From contig CAYSBW010000025.1 in NCBI GenBank assembly GCA_964429485.1, forward strand, positions 1 through 30,820: a stretch of DNA of 30,820 nucleotides. Reading direction: 5' to 3'. The DNA is from JAPLKB01 sp964429485. Lineage in GTDB: Bacteria; Desulfobacterota; Syntrophorhabdia; Syntrophorhabdales; Syntrophorhabdaceae. The notes below the pieces were generated by a model that worked only from the letters and a program-made list of their open reading frames with translations, was not told the origin of the DNA and ran no database searches. The position numbers and the translations under genes are program-made. This document shows positions 25,310 through 30,820 of this stretch, piece after piece (position 1 is the stretch's first letter; the number at the start of each line of letters is the position of its first letter).

Positions 25310-25786
25310 TTATTCCTCAAAGACCTTTCTGATTCTTTCTTCCATCTCGCCTGGAAGTGAATCAGCAACGAAAGTATCGATTGCATGAACATAGAAATTG
25401 TCTTTATCTATATAAATGGTAATTGTCCCAGGTGTGAGTGTTATAGAATTTGCAAAAACGAATTTGGAAAAATCTTTTTTCAGTGTTGTCTTGAATCTGA
25501 TTACACTTGGATAAATGATTTTTTCCATATCAGGATGTAATGCAAGTTTGAGAATATGTAAATTGGACAGAACAATCTGATAGATAAGCCATCCGAAATA
25601 ATTAATGAGCTTAAATATTTTTTTTACTTTTTTTATTGAAGGTTTTTCGCTGAAAAGTAAATCGCCCGACATATAAGCAACAAGAGCGCATGATAAAATT
25701 CCAAGTCCGAAATGCCATATATCGAACAAACCGGACATGGCGATCCAGAACACTAAAAGTAGTAGAAATGTTGTTATAAAAGTCAT
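25310..25786 (-). CDS. mrpE: Na+/H+ antiporter subunit E (MrpE/MnhE)
   Basis: 158 residues, usual length for the family: two or three N-terminal membrane helices and a cytoplasmic alpha/beta domain with the diagnostic FANSITLTPGTITI and YVHAID. It is the first gene of an 11-gene operon in the order E, F, G, MbhD, MbhE, B, C, D, D2, small protein, D3. No Shine-Dalgarno sequence is visible before the ATG (upstream bases are almost all A and T), so the message may be leaderless or weakly initiated. The start agrees with family alignments in that a hydrophobic helix begins at once. Confidence 0.93.
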   Translation of the reverse strand: MTFITTFLLLLVFWIAMSGLFDIWHFGLGILSCALVAYMSGDLLFSEKPSIKKVKKIFKLINYFGWLIYQIVLSNLHILKLALHPDMEKIIYPSVIRFKTTLKKDFSKFVFANSITLTPGTITIYIDKDNFYVHAIDTFVADSLPGEMEERIRKVFEE

Positions 25787-25871
25787 GGTTTATTTTATTA
25801 GTATTTTTATTAAAATTACCAGTTCAAAAAACCTTATTTGATGCTTCGAAAAACCCTATTTTAAATTTGTA

Positions 25872-25899
25872 AAAAGAAAACCCTCTATTAATAGAGAGC
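25872..25899 (-). terminator. Terminator after the first receiver gene
   Basis: Palindrome CTCTATTAATAGAG (25883-25896), and on the minus strand it runs into TTTTCTTTTT. It lies about 100 bases after the receiver stop and before the Mrp-like operon, so it separates the two transcription units. Confidence 0.55.
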
Positions 25900-25994
25900 A
25901 TATTATAGATTTTATCTAATAAATTCAATGTATTTTTTTTAAAAATTGCTGAATAAGCTGGCAACTTTGAATATGGTTTGAATATGGAATGAAA

Positions 25995-26405
25995 TCAAAT
26001 TTCTTTTTCATCGAATCTGTCAGTACTCGAATATGTCCTACCGGCCATGACTGAATGTATTGCCGGGATCAGCTCCTCAAAGGCACGGTGTTTGACAAGA
26101 TATCCCATAGCCCCTGTCTTTAATGTTTCACGGGATATTATTTTTGCAGCATAGGTGGATACGCAGATTAATTTTATTTCCGGCAGTATTCCCATAACTT
26201 TCTGAATGGTTTCCGAACTGTTCATGCCTGGTTTATCTATTTCCATGATAACGACATCAGGTTCTTTTAATTTTATAAGATCAAGCATTTCTGCTATATC
26301 GCCTGATTCTGCAATAACTTCCATATCACTTTCCTTTTCAATGATAGAACGAAAGCCTGTTCTTATAATTTCATGATTGTCTGCCAGGAGAATTTTTATT
26401 GACAT
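25995..26405 (-). CDS. Receiver-only, degenerate NarL-type protein, copy 1
   Basis: 136 residues. It follows the receiver of the NarL-type regulator at 15855-16502 along its length (MSIKILLADNHEIIRTGFRS against MTIKIILADDHKIIREGLRA). The phosphoacceptor position is Glu 55 (VVIMEIDKPGMN) instead of Asp, and the second acidic-pocket residue is Asn 10 instead of Asp. The switch Ser and Lys 105 (YLVKH) remain. The helix-turn-helix is absent; the frame stops in RFDEKEI where the linker would begin. Phosphorylation is therefore unlikely, and Glu may mimic the active state. It lies 68 bases after oadB in the same direction, with no promoter seen between. Function is inferred: a protein partner, perhaps titrating the kinase or binding the pump. 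Confidence 0.88.
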   Translation of the reverse strand: MSIKILLADNHEIIRTGFRSIIEKESDMEVIAESGDIAEMLDLIKLKEPDVVIMEIDKPGMNSSETIQKVMGILPEIKLICVSTYAAKIISRETLKTGAMGYLVKHRAFEELIPAIHSVMAGRTYSSTDRFDEKEI

Positions 26406-27665
26406 ATTATCATTAGAACCTTCTGCACCTGCCGTAAAAGTACGACAGGTGCAACAAATTTTGATTGCTGATTTTATTTCAACATGCTTAAAAACATGCC
26501 TGCTGCAACTGCAGTACCTATAACGCCTGCAACATTGGGACCCATCGCATGCATGAGAAGATGGTTTTTCGGGTCTGCTTCAACGCCTACTTTTTCAGCT
26601 ACACGTGCTGCCATTGGAACTGCTGATACTCCTGCGGAACCGATGAGAGGATTTATCTTCTCTTTAAGAAAGAGATTCATAATCTTTGCCAGCAAAATTC
26701 CCCCAACCGTGGAAAAGGCAAAGGCAAATAGACCGAGGATAAATATGAATATGGGCTCAGGCTTGAGGAAGACTTCAGCTTTCATTGTAGCGCCGACTGC
26801 GACACCGAGAATAATTGTCACTATATTAAGAAGTTCTCCCTGAGAAGTTTTCAGAAGTCTGTCGACAACCTTGCACTCTTTGAATAAGTTGCCTATCATA
26901 AAAATACCCATAAGAGGAGCGGCAGCAGGAACAATAAGACATATGACAAGTGTAGCCACAACAGGATATACGATTTTCTCAAGCTTTGAAACAGGGCGAA
27001 GCTGTTTCATTCTTATCTTCCGTTCTTTCTCTGTTGTGAGAAGCTTCATGATAGGTGGCTGAATCAGGGGCACCATTGACATGTAGGAATAGGCTGCTAT
27101 TGCCACCATGCCTATCATGTGTGGCGCGAGAGATGTGGCAAGATATATCGTGGTAGGCCCGTCTGCCCCGCCTATAATCCCTATACTTGCAGCCTCCTTG
27201 ACTGTGAAACCAAGGACTATTGATCCGAAGAAGGCTATATACACTCCAAGCTGGGCGCTTGCTCCAAGAAGAAGAGTCTTGGGATTTGCAATCATAGGCC
27301 CGAAATCAGTTAGAGCGCCTATACCAAGAAATATCAGGCAGGGTATGATCTCGGTTTCAAGGCCGTATTTAAAAAAGAGGTTTATCAGTTCACCGGGGCC
27401 TGTCAGTGGTGCAATGGGCATATTTACTAAAAATATGCTGAATCCGATTGGAACAAGAAGAAGAGGTTCAAAACCTTTCTTTATTGCAAGAAATATAAAG
27501 AAGAAACCTACCAGCCACATTACTACATGACCCAGAGTAAGATGGACAATACCTGTTTTAAAGAGAAGCTCGTTAAAGATATCTAAAGTCATTATTTCTT
27601 ACCCCCTTTTTTATCTATTAACTTACAGAAAAAACTCATAATATTAATGCTGATGGAAAGTACGA
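26018..27665. repeat. Tandem duplication, unit 1 (identical tract)
   Basis: From 26029 to 27665 this is the same, base for base by my reading, as 28013-29649 (offset 1984). The tract covers the receiver, the gap, oadB and the end of the small subunit gene. One mismatch (26028) precedes a last 10 matching bases at 26018-26027; outside that, similarity is lost on one side and drops to about six changes in 70 bases on the other. Confidence 0.95.
26474..27592 (-). CDS. oadB: Sodium ion-translocating decarboxylase beta subunit, copy 1
   Basis: 372 residues, multi-span OadB/GcdB family protein. Signatures: KKGFEPLLLVPIGF, GIGALTDFGPM, IGGADGPTTIY with the membrane Asp 144 needed for Na+ transport in the family, GSAGVSAVPMAARV and LLMHAMGPNVAG. 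Its start codon overlaps the stop of the small subunit (TAATG), so the two are translationally coupled. The protein is identical to that at 28458-29576 and clearly diverged from that at 16811-17950. As there is no alpha subunit here, it either joins a decarboxylase encoded elsewhere or serves another purpose. Confidence 0.93.
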   Translation of the reverse strand: MTLDIFNELLFKTGIVHLTLGHVVMWLVGFFFIFLAIKKGFEPLLLVPIGFSIFLVNMPIAPLTGPGELINLFFKYGLETEIIPCLIFLGIGALTDFGPMIANPKTLLLGASAQLGVYIAFFGSIVLGFTVKEAASIGIIGGADGPTTIYLATSLAPHMIGMVAIAAYSYMSMVPLIQPPIMKLLTTEKERKIRMKQLRPVSKLEKIVYPVVATLVICLIVPAAAPLMGIFMIGNLFKECKVVDRLLKTSQGELLNIVTIILGVAVGATMKAEVFLKPEPIFIFILGLFAFAFSTVGGILLAKIMNLFLKEKINPLIGSAGVSAVPMAARVAEKVGVEADPKNHLLMHAMGPNVAGVIGTAVAAGMFLSMLK

Positions 27666-27726
27666 CAAGAGTCAGAAATACACCTGAAAACCCGATAACT
27701 GCAACGCGTGTTGCTTCTTCCCACAT
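27592..27726 (-). CDS. OadG-like small membrane subunit, copy 1
   Basis: 44 residues: one membrane helix (about 8-34, VAVIGFSGVFLTLVVLSISI) and a basic tail KLIDKKGGKK. The ATG at 27726 is chosen because AAAGGAGGT lies just before it; a longer frame back to 27798 would run through the leader hairpin and is rejected. It differs from copy 2 by Glu 3 to Ala and Val 21 to Ile, the only protein differences between the two modules apart from the receiver ends. First gene of the unit, directly behind a structured leader. Confidence 0.8.
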   Translation of the reverse strand: MWEEATRVAVIGFSGVFLTLVVLSISINIMSFFCKLIDKKGGKK

Positions 27727-27752
27727 GATTGATACCTCCTTTGATTTATAAT

Positions 27753-27833
27753 AAAAAACCGCCTCCGGAAATGTATTTTCCGGAGGCGGCCCGACCATCC
27801 TTTTTTTACCTTCAGGGATTTTTTAACCCTGAA
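27753..27833 (-). promoter_or_regulatory. Structured leader RNA with terminator hairpin, copy 1 (candidate riboswitch or attenuator)
   Basis: On the transcript (minus strand): hairpin P1, TTCAGGG/CCCTGAA (27827-27833 with 27811-27817). Next comes the block AAGGATGGTCGGGCCGCC (27802-27785), whose 3' end enters a perfect 13-base-pair hairpin (27759-27771 with 27777-27789, five-base loop) followed by six T (27753-27758). That hairpin is an intrinsic terminator placed before the gene, 27 bases from the start codon, the layout of an attenuator or riboswitch expression platform. The 18-base block is repeated exactly in the otherwise diverged leader of copy 2. Confidence 0.7.
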
Positions 27834-27901
27834 CACCTTATGCAGTATTTTATTTTTTATAGTTTTAGCGAATTTATTATCTAATCCGCCAATACTTGCA
27901 T

Positions 27902-27931
27902 AGTATAATTGTAAATAACTGTTTATAGCAA
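27902..27931 (-). promoter_or_regulatory. Promoter of module copy 1
   Basis: Minus strand TTGCTA (27926-27931), 18 bases, TATACT (27902-27907). The transcript would start about 27895 and carry a leader of about 170 bases including the hairpins. An inverted repeat AATCAG-N7-CTGATT (27930-27948) touches the -35 box. A similar AATCGG-N7-CTGATT stands at 29924-29942 before copy 2, so it may be an operator. Confidence 0.45.
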
Positions 27932-27993
27932 TCAGAGATAACCTGATTTTGCCATTTTAAAAACCTGATTTTAATGTTTAATTATGGACAATT

Positions 27994-28389
27994 TTAAATA
28001 TTGTCAGTACTTGAATATGTCCTACCGGCCATGACTGAATGTATTGCCGGGATCAGCTCCTCAAAGGCACGGTGTTTGACAAGATATCCCATAGCCCCTG
28101 TCTTTAATGTTTCACGGGATATTATTTTTGCAGCATAGGTGGATACGCAGATTAATTTTATTTCCGGCAGTATTCCCATAACTTTCTGAATGGTTTCCGA
28201 ACTGTTCATGCCTGGTTTATCTATTTCCATGATAACGACATCAGGTTCTTTTAATTTTATAAGATCAAGCATTTCTGCTATATCGCCTGATTCTGCAATA
28301 ACTTCCATATCACTTTCCTTTTCAATGATAGAACGAAAGCCTGTTCTTATAATTTCATGATTGTCTGCCAGGAGAATTTTTATTGACAT
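27994..28389 (-). CDS. Receiver-only, degenerate NarL-type protein, copy 2
   Basis: 131 residues, identical to copy 1 over the first 126 and then ending in DNI instead of RFDEKEI, because the identical DNA tract stops there. It has the same Glu 55 in place of the phosphorylated Asp, Asn 10 in the acid pocket and no DNA-binding domain. Both copies remain open, which argues that the shortened receiver is kept rather than decaying. It lies 68 bases after oadB copy 2. Confidence 0.88.
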   Translation of the reverse strand: MSIKILLADNHEIIRTGFRSIIEKESDMEVIAESGDIAEMLDLIKLKEPDVVIMEIDKPGMNSSETIQKVMGILPEIKLICVSTYAAKIISRETLKTGAMGYLVKHRAFEELIPAIHSVMAGRTYSSTDNI

Positions 28390-29649
28390 ATTATCATTAG
28401 AACCTTCTGCACCTGCCGTAAAAGTACGACAGGTGCAACAAATTTTGATTGCTGATTTTATTTCAACATGCTTAAAAACATGCCTGCTGCAACTGCAGTA
28501 CCTATAACGCCTGCAACATTGGGACCCATCGCATGCATGAGAAGATGGTTTTTCGGGTCTGCTTCAACGCCTACTTTTTCAGCTACACGTGCTGCCATTG
28601 GAACTGCTGATACTCCTGCGGAACCGATGAGAGGATTTATCTTCTCTTTAAGAAAGAGATTCATAATCTTTGCCAGCAAAATTCCCCCAACCGTGGAAAA
28701 GGCAAAGGCAAATAGACCGAGGATAAATATGAATATGGGCTCAGGCTTGAGGAAGACTTCAGCTTTCATTGTAGCGCCGACTGCGACACCGAGAATAATT
28801 GTCACTATATTAAGAAGTTCTCCCTGAGAAGTTTTCAGAAGTCTGTCGACAACCTTGCACTCTTTGAATAAGTTGCCTATCATAAAAATACCCATAAGAG
28901 GAGCGGCAGCAGGAACAATAAGACATATGACAAGTGTAGCCACAACAGGATATACGATTTTCTCAAGCTTTGAAACAGGGCGAAGCTGTTTCATTCTTAT
29001 CTTCCGTTCTTTCTCTGTTGTGAGAAGCTTCATGATAGGTGGCTGAATCAGGGGCACCATTGACATGTAGGAATAGGCTGCTATTGCCACCATGCCTATC
29101 ATGTGTGGCGCGAGAGATGTGGCAAGATATATCGTGGTAGGCCCGTCTGCCCCGCCTATAATCCCTATACTTGCAGCCTCCTTGACTGTGAAACCAAGGA
29201 CTATTGATCCGAAGAAGGCTATATACACTCCAAGCTGGGCGCTTGCTCCAAGAAGAAGAGTCTTGGGATTTGCAATCATAGGCCCGAAATCAGTTAGAGC
29301 GCCTATACCAAGAAATATCAGGCAGGGTATGATCTCGGTTTCAAGGCCGTATTTAAAAAAGAGGTTTATCAGTTCACCGGGGCCTGTCAGTGGTGCAATG
29401 GGCATATTTACTAAAAATATGCTGAATCCGATTGGAACAAGAAGAAGAGGTTCAAAACCTTTCTTTATTGCAAGAAATATAAAGAAGAAACCTACCAGCC
29501 ACATTACTACATGACCCAGAGTAAGATGGACAATACCTGTTTTAAAGAGAAGCTCGTTAAAGATATCTAAAGTCATTATTTCTTACCCCCTTTTTTATCT
29601 ATTAACTTACAGAAAAAACTCATAATATTAATGCTGATGGAAAGTACGA
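28002..29649. repeat. Tandem duplication, unit 2 (identical tract)
   Basis: Direct repeat of 26018-27665 with an offset of 1984 bases. The start-to-start distance of the module, including its diverged promoter and leader, is nearly the same (conserved leader blocks are 1998 apart), so the whole module was duplicated and only the middle is now identical. Confidence 0.95.
28458..29576 (-). CDS. oadB: Sodium ion-translocating decarboxylase beta subunit, copy 2
   Basis: 372 residues, identical in protein and DNA to 26474-27592. It has the same signatures, including GGADGPTTIY with Asp 144. It overlaps the small subunit gene by one base (TAATG). With identical products, the second copy can only add dosage or a different expression pattern, which fits the two different promoters and leaders. 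Confidence 0.93.
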   Translation of the reverse strand: MTLDIFNELLFKTGIVHLTLGHVVMWLVGFFFIFLAIKKGFEPLLLVPIGFSIFLVNMPIAPLTGPGELINLFFKYGLETEIIPCLIFLGIGALTDFGPMIANPKTLLLGASAQLGVYIAFFGSIVLGFTVKEAASIGIIGGADGPTTIYLATSLAPHMIGMVAIAAYSYMSMVPLIQPPIMKLLTTEKERKIRMKQLRPVSKLEKIVYPVVATLVICLIVPAAAPLMGIFMIGNLFKECKVVDRLLKTSQGELLNIVTIILGVAVGATMKAEVFLKPEPIFIFILGLFAFAFSTVGGILLAKIMNLFLKEKINPLIGSAGVSAVPMAARVAEKVGVEADPKNHLLMHAMGPNVAGVIGTAVAAGMFLSMLK

Positions 29650-29710
29650 TGAGAGTGAGAAATACACCTGAAAACCCGATAACTGCAACGCGTGTTGCTT
29701 CAGCCCACAT
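29576..29710 (-). CDS. OadG-like small membrane subunit, copy 2
   Basis: 44 residues, differing from copy 1 at residues 3 (Ala for Glu) and 21 (Ile for Val). AAAAGGAGGT precedes the ATG at 29710. The last 75 bases or so are identical to copy 1 and the first 60 carry five changes, marking the edge of the homogenised tract inside this gene. Confidence 0.8.
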   Translation of the reverse strand: MWAEATRVAVIGFSGVFLTLIVLSISINIMSFFCKLIDKKGGKK

Positions 29711-29749
29711 GACTGATACCTCCTTTTTTTTGTTTAATAATAATTAATC

Positions 29750-29838
29750 AAAAGGCCGCAGACCGGTTTCAGATCTCCAGATGGCGGCCCGACCATCCTT
29801 ATACAGTAACCTCCGGAAATGTTTAACAACTCTCCGGA
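29750..29838 (-). promoter_or_regulatory. Structured leader RNA, copy 2 (candidate riboswitch or attenuator)
   Basis: Same order as copy 1. P1 is TCCGGA/TCCGGA (29833-29838 with 29812-29817, 15-base loop). The identical block AAGGATGGTCGGGCCGCC (29800-29783) follows, then a hairpin closed by GGCCGC/GCGGCC (29784-29789 with 29754-29759) and a short T-run (TTTTGATT). P1 and the second hairpin keep their places but have different sequences. The terminator stem is weaker than in copy 1. Confidence 0.65.
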
Positions 29839-29858
29839 CCCATTTATTTATAGATAGA

Positions 29859-29873
29859 AAACACAATGTGTTT
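29859..29873. promoter_or_regulatory. Perfect palindrome upstream of leader copy 2 (possible operator)
   Basis: AAACACA-A-TGTGTTT, seven-base arms around one base. It lies about 20 bases before P1 of leader copy 2, near the likely transcription start, and is absent from copy 1. The rest of 29711-30058 holds the leader, the AATCGG-N7-CTGATT repeat (29924-29942) and a terminator, and no gene. Confidence 0.35.
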
Positions 29874-29974
29874 ACTGTCTTATGTTGATTTGAGTGATTT
29901 TAATATTTAATTTGTTTTGCTGTAATCGGGCAATACCTGATTTTTTGAATCAAAATTCCAGAAATGAAGGTTTT

Positions 29975-30002
29975 AAAAACCTTAGAGTTGTCACAACTCT
30001 AA
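29975..30002 (-). terminator. Terminator after the phospholipase-like gene
   Basis: Stem TTAGAGTTG/CAACTCTAA (29982-29990 with 29994-30002), three-base loop, followed on the minus strand by GGTTTTT. It lies about 57 bases after the stop at 30059. Confidence 0.6.
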
Positions 30003-30058
30003 TATTCACTCTTTTTTTTGCCTATTACTTTTGCTTTGTCACCTGAACCATTTGTGCC

Positions 30059-30520
30059 TTAATAAGGTTTATTCAAGGGACCTGATTGCGGATATTCCCA
30101 TCCAAATCCCCAGCGGAACGGTGTTGGAAGCCACCATACACCGCCTGCCCTGACACCGTAATACATTAAAAAGCCTGTTATTTTATAACCTTTTTCTGAT
30201 ACACATTTTCTTAATTCTCTGTCAGCTTTCAACCTTTCCTGGCGAGTGCCTCCCATCCAGTAGTAAATGTCGTGTTTTATGCAGCATTCTATCCAGTTTC
30301 CGTTTGGAAAGCATGAACAGCCATCAGACTTGAAAATTTTCAAAGGAAGAGGTTTTGGCAAATCAATTTCCGAGTAAATTTCAGATGAAATTCTATCAAG
30401 TTTATCTGTATTTTTGCTACAGCATGCAGACATGATGAAAATGAATAAGAGATAGAAAATCAATATGAAAATTTTCCCATAATTCTCAATTTTGTTGTAT
30501 GAAAAAATTCTATTAATCAT
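30059..30520 (-). CDS. Phospholipase A2-like lipoprotein
   Basis: 153 residues. A long hydrophobic signal segment (about 16-32) ends in IMSAC, a lipobox-like site with Cys 33 as the likely lipid-bearing residue. The secreted part carries the phospholipase A2 active-site signature CCIKHD (Cys 79, Cys 80, His 83, Asp 84), a possible Ca2+-binding loop before it (DGCSCFPNG), and a second Asp (100) before an Arg-rich turn and Cys 106 (ADRELRKC). This arrangement matches the minimal fold of small bacterial and phage PLA2 proteins. The tail is rich in Trp, Gly and Pro. It starts five bases after the TrkA-type gene. Lipase activity is inferred; structural or toxin roles are possible. Confidence 0.7.
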   Translation of the reverse strand: MINRIFSYNKIENYGKIFILIFYLLFIFIMSACCSKNTDKLDRISSEIYSEIDLPKPLPLKIFKSDGCSCFPNGNWIECCIKHDIYYWMGGTRQERLKADRELRKCVSEKGYKITGFLMYYGVRAGGVWWLPTPFRWGFGWEYPQSGPLNKPY

Positions 30521-30525
30521 CTATT

Positions 30526-30820
30526 CTATCTTAGTTTATCTATATCTCCGGATTTTCCGATTACAACCAGAGCTTCACTGTCTTTTATTACAGAATCTGC
30601 TTTTGTAACCTGTATTTTATCTGTCAGAGTATCTCTGATTGCAATAACATTGATATTATATTTTGTTCTCATGTGCAATTCTTCCAGTGTTTTTCCTACA
30701 AAAGATTGTGGAGGCGCTATCTCGCAGATCAGATAATCATCTGTAAGGGGTATGTAATCAATAACATTTGGAGAAAGAAGGCTCTTTGCAAGTTTGTTCG
30801 CCATTTCTTTTTCCGGAATT
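30526..30820 (-). CDS. TrkA-type K+ uptake regulator, C-terminal part (5' end outside window)
   Basis: The frame continues past the last base, reading IPEKEMANKLAKSLLSPNVI at the edge; the ATG at 30804 is internal. What is visible is the end of an NAD-binding RCK_N domain and a full RCK_C (TrkA_C) domain: GKTLEELHMRTKYNINVIAI, VTKADSVIKDSEALVVIGK. TrkA/KtrA proteins sit on the cytoplasmic side of K+ (and Na+-coupled) transporters and gate them in response to nucleotides. The transporter gene would be expected near by, outside this window. The link with the lipoprotein gene five bases downstream is by position only. Confidence 0.88.
   Translation of the reverse strand, partial: IPEKEMANKLAKSLLSPNVIDYIPLTDDYLICEIAPPQSFVGKTLEELHMRTKYNINVIAIRDTLTDKIQVTKADSVIKDSEALVVIGKSGDIDKLR

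Noticed and set aside
27727..27798. Longer start for the small subunit of module copy 1
   Set aside because: The extra 24 codons would read through the terminator hairpin and the ribosome binding site, and copy 2 and the 16659 paralogue both support the 44-residue form.
1..30820. CRISPR array, prophage, integrase, insertion sequence transposase or toxin-antitoxin pair
   Set aside because: No regularly spaced repeats, no transposase or integrase motifs, and no small gene pair of toxin-antitoxin type. The 2-kb tandem repeat has no terminal inverted repeats or transposase and is not a transposon.

Overview
The window is AT-rich DNA from what looks like an anaerobic, Gram-negative bacterium whose energy metabolism uses sodium. 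The evidence is SelB (a selenoprotein-making cell), IspG (MEP isoprenoid route), a large Mrp-type cation/proton antiporter operon, three OadB-type Na+ pump subunits, a lipoprotein and an ExeA-like ATPase. A lineage such as Desulfobacterota or Nitrospirota would fit, but nothing here fixes the taxonomy, and there is no rRNA or tRNA gene to help.

Layout. 1-939 (+): the end of a TgpA-like membrane transglutaminase. 1401-7567 (-): a two-gene AddAB-type helicase-nuclease operon. 7991-10152 (+): a secreted thermonuclease with an Ada-like zinc tail, overlapped by an ExeA-like AAA+ ATPase with a membrane segment and SH3 domain. 10261-12159 (-): selB, whose promoter holds a perfect inverted repeat between -35 and -10. 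12468-12824 (+): a mannose-6-phosphate isomerase type cupin. 12852-13916 (-): ispG. 14148-17950 (+): a cytoplasmic PAS histidine kinase, a NarL-type regulator and an oadG/oadB pair. 18359-25786 (-): an 11-gene Mrp-like operon with three NuoL/M/N-type antiporter subunits and no fused MrpA. 25995-29942 (-): two tandem copies of a module made of promoter, leader RNA, small OadG-like subunit, OadB and a receiver-only protein. 30059-30820 (-): a phospholipase A2-like lipoprotein behind the end of a TrkA-type K+ uptake regulator.

The centre of interest is 25995-29942. About 1.64 kb covering most of the module is identical at DNA level between the two copies, while their promoters and leaders have diverged strongly. 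This suggests an old duplication kept uniform by gene conversion. Both diverged leaders keep an 18-base block directly attached to a terminator-like hairpin just before the ribosome binding site, so they may be riboswitches or attenuators, with Na+ an obvious ligand to test. The third gene of each module is a NarL-type receiver that has lost its DNA-binding domain and has Glu in place of the phosphorylated Asp. The third oadG/oadB pair (16659-17950) has a plain promoter, no such leader, and lies beside an intact kinase/regulator pair of which the degenerate receivers look like relatives.

OadB pumps export Na+, Mrp complexes exchange Na+ for H+, and TrkA proteins gate K+ uptake, so the right half of the window reads as a monovalent-cation region. 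No carboxyltransferase (alpha) or biotin-carrier gene for the OadB subunits is present, so their decarboxylase partner must be elsewhere or absent. A degenerate intergenic repeat with core resembling CTGACACCTTCTTATGA occurs at five places in the left 18 kb.
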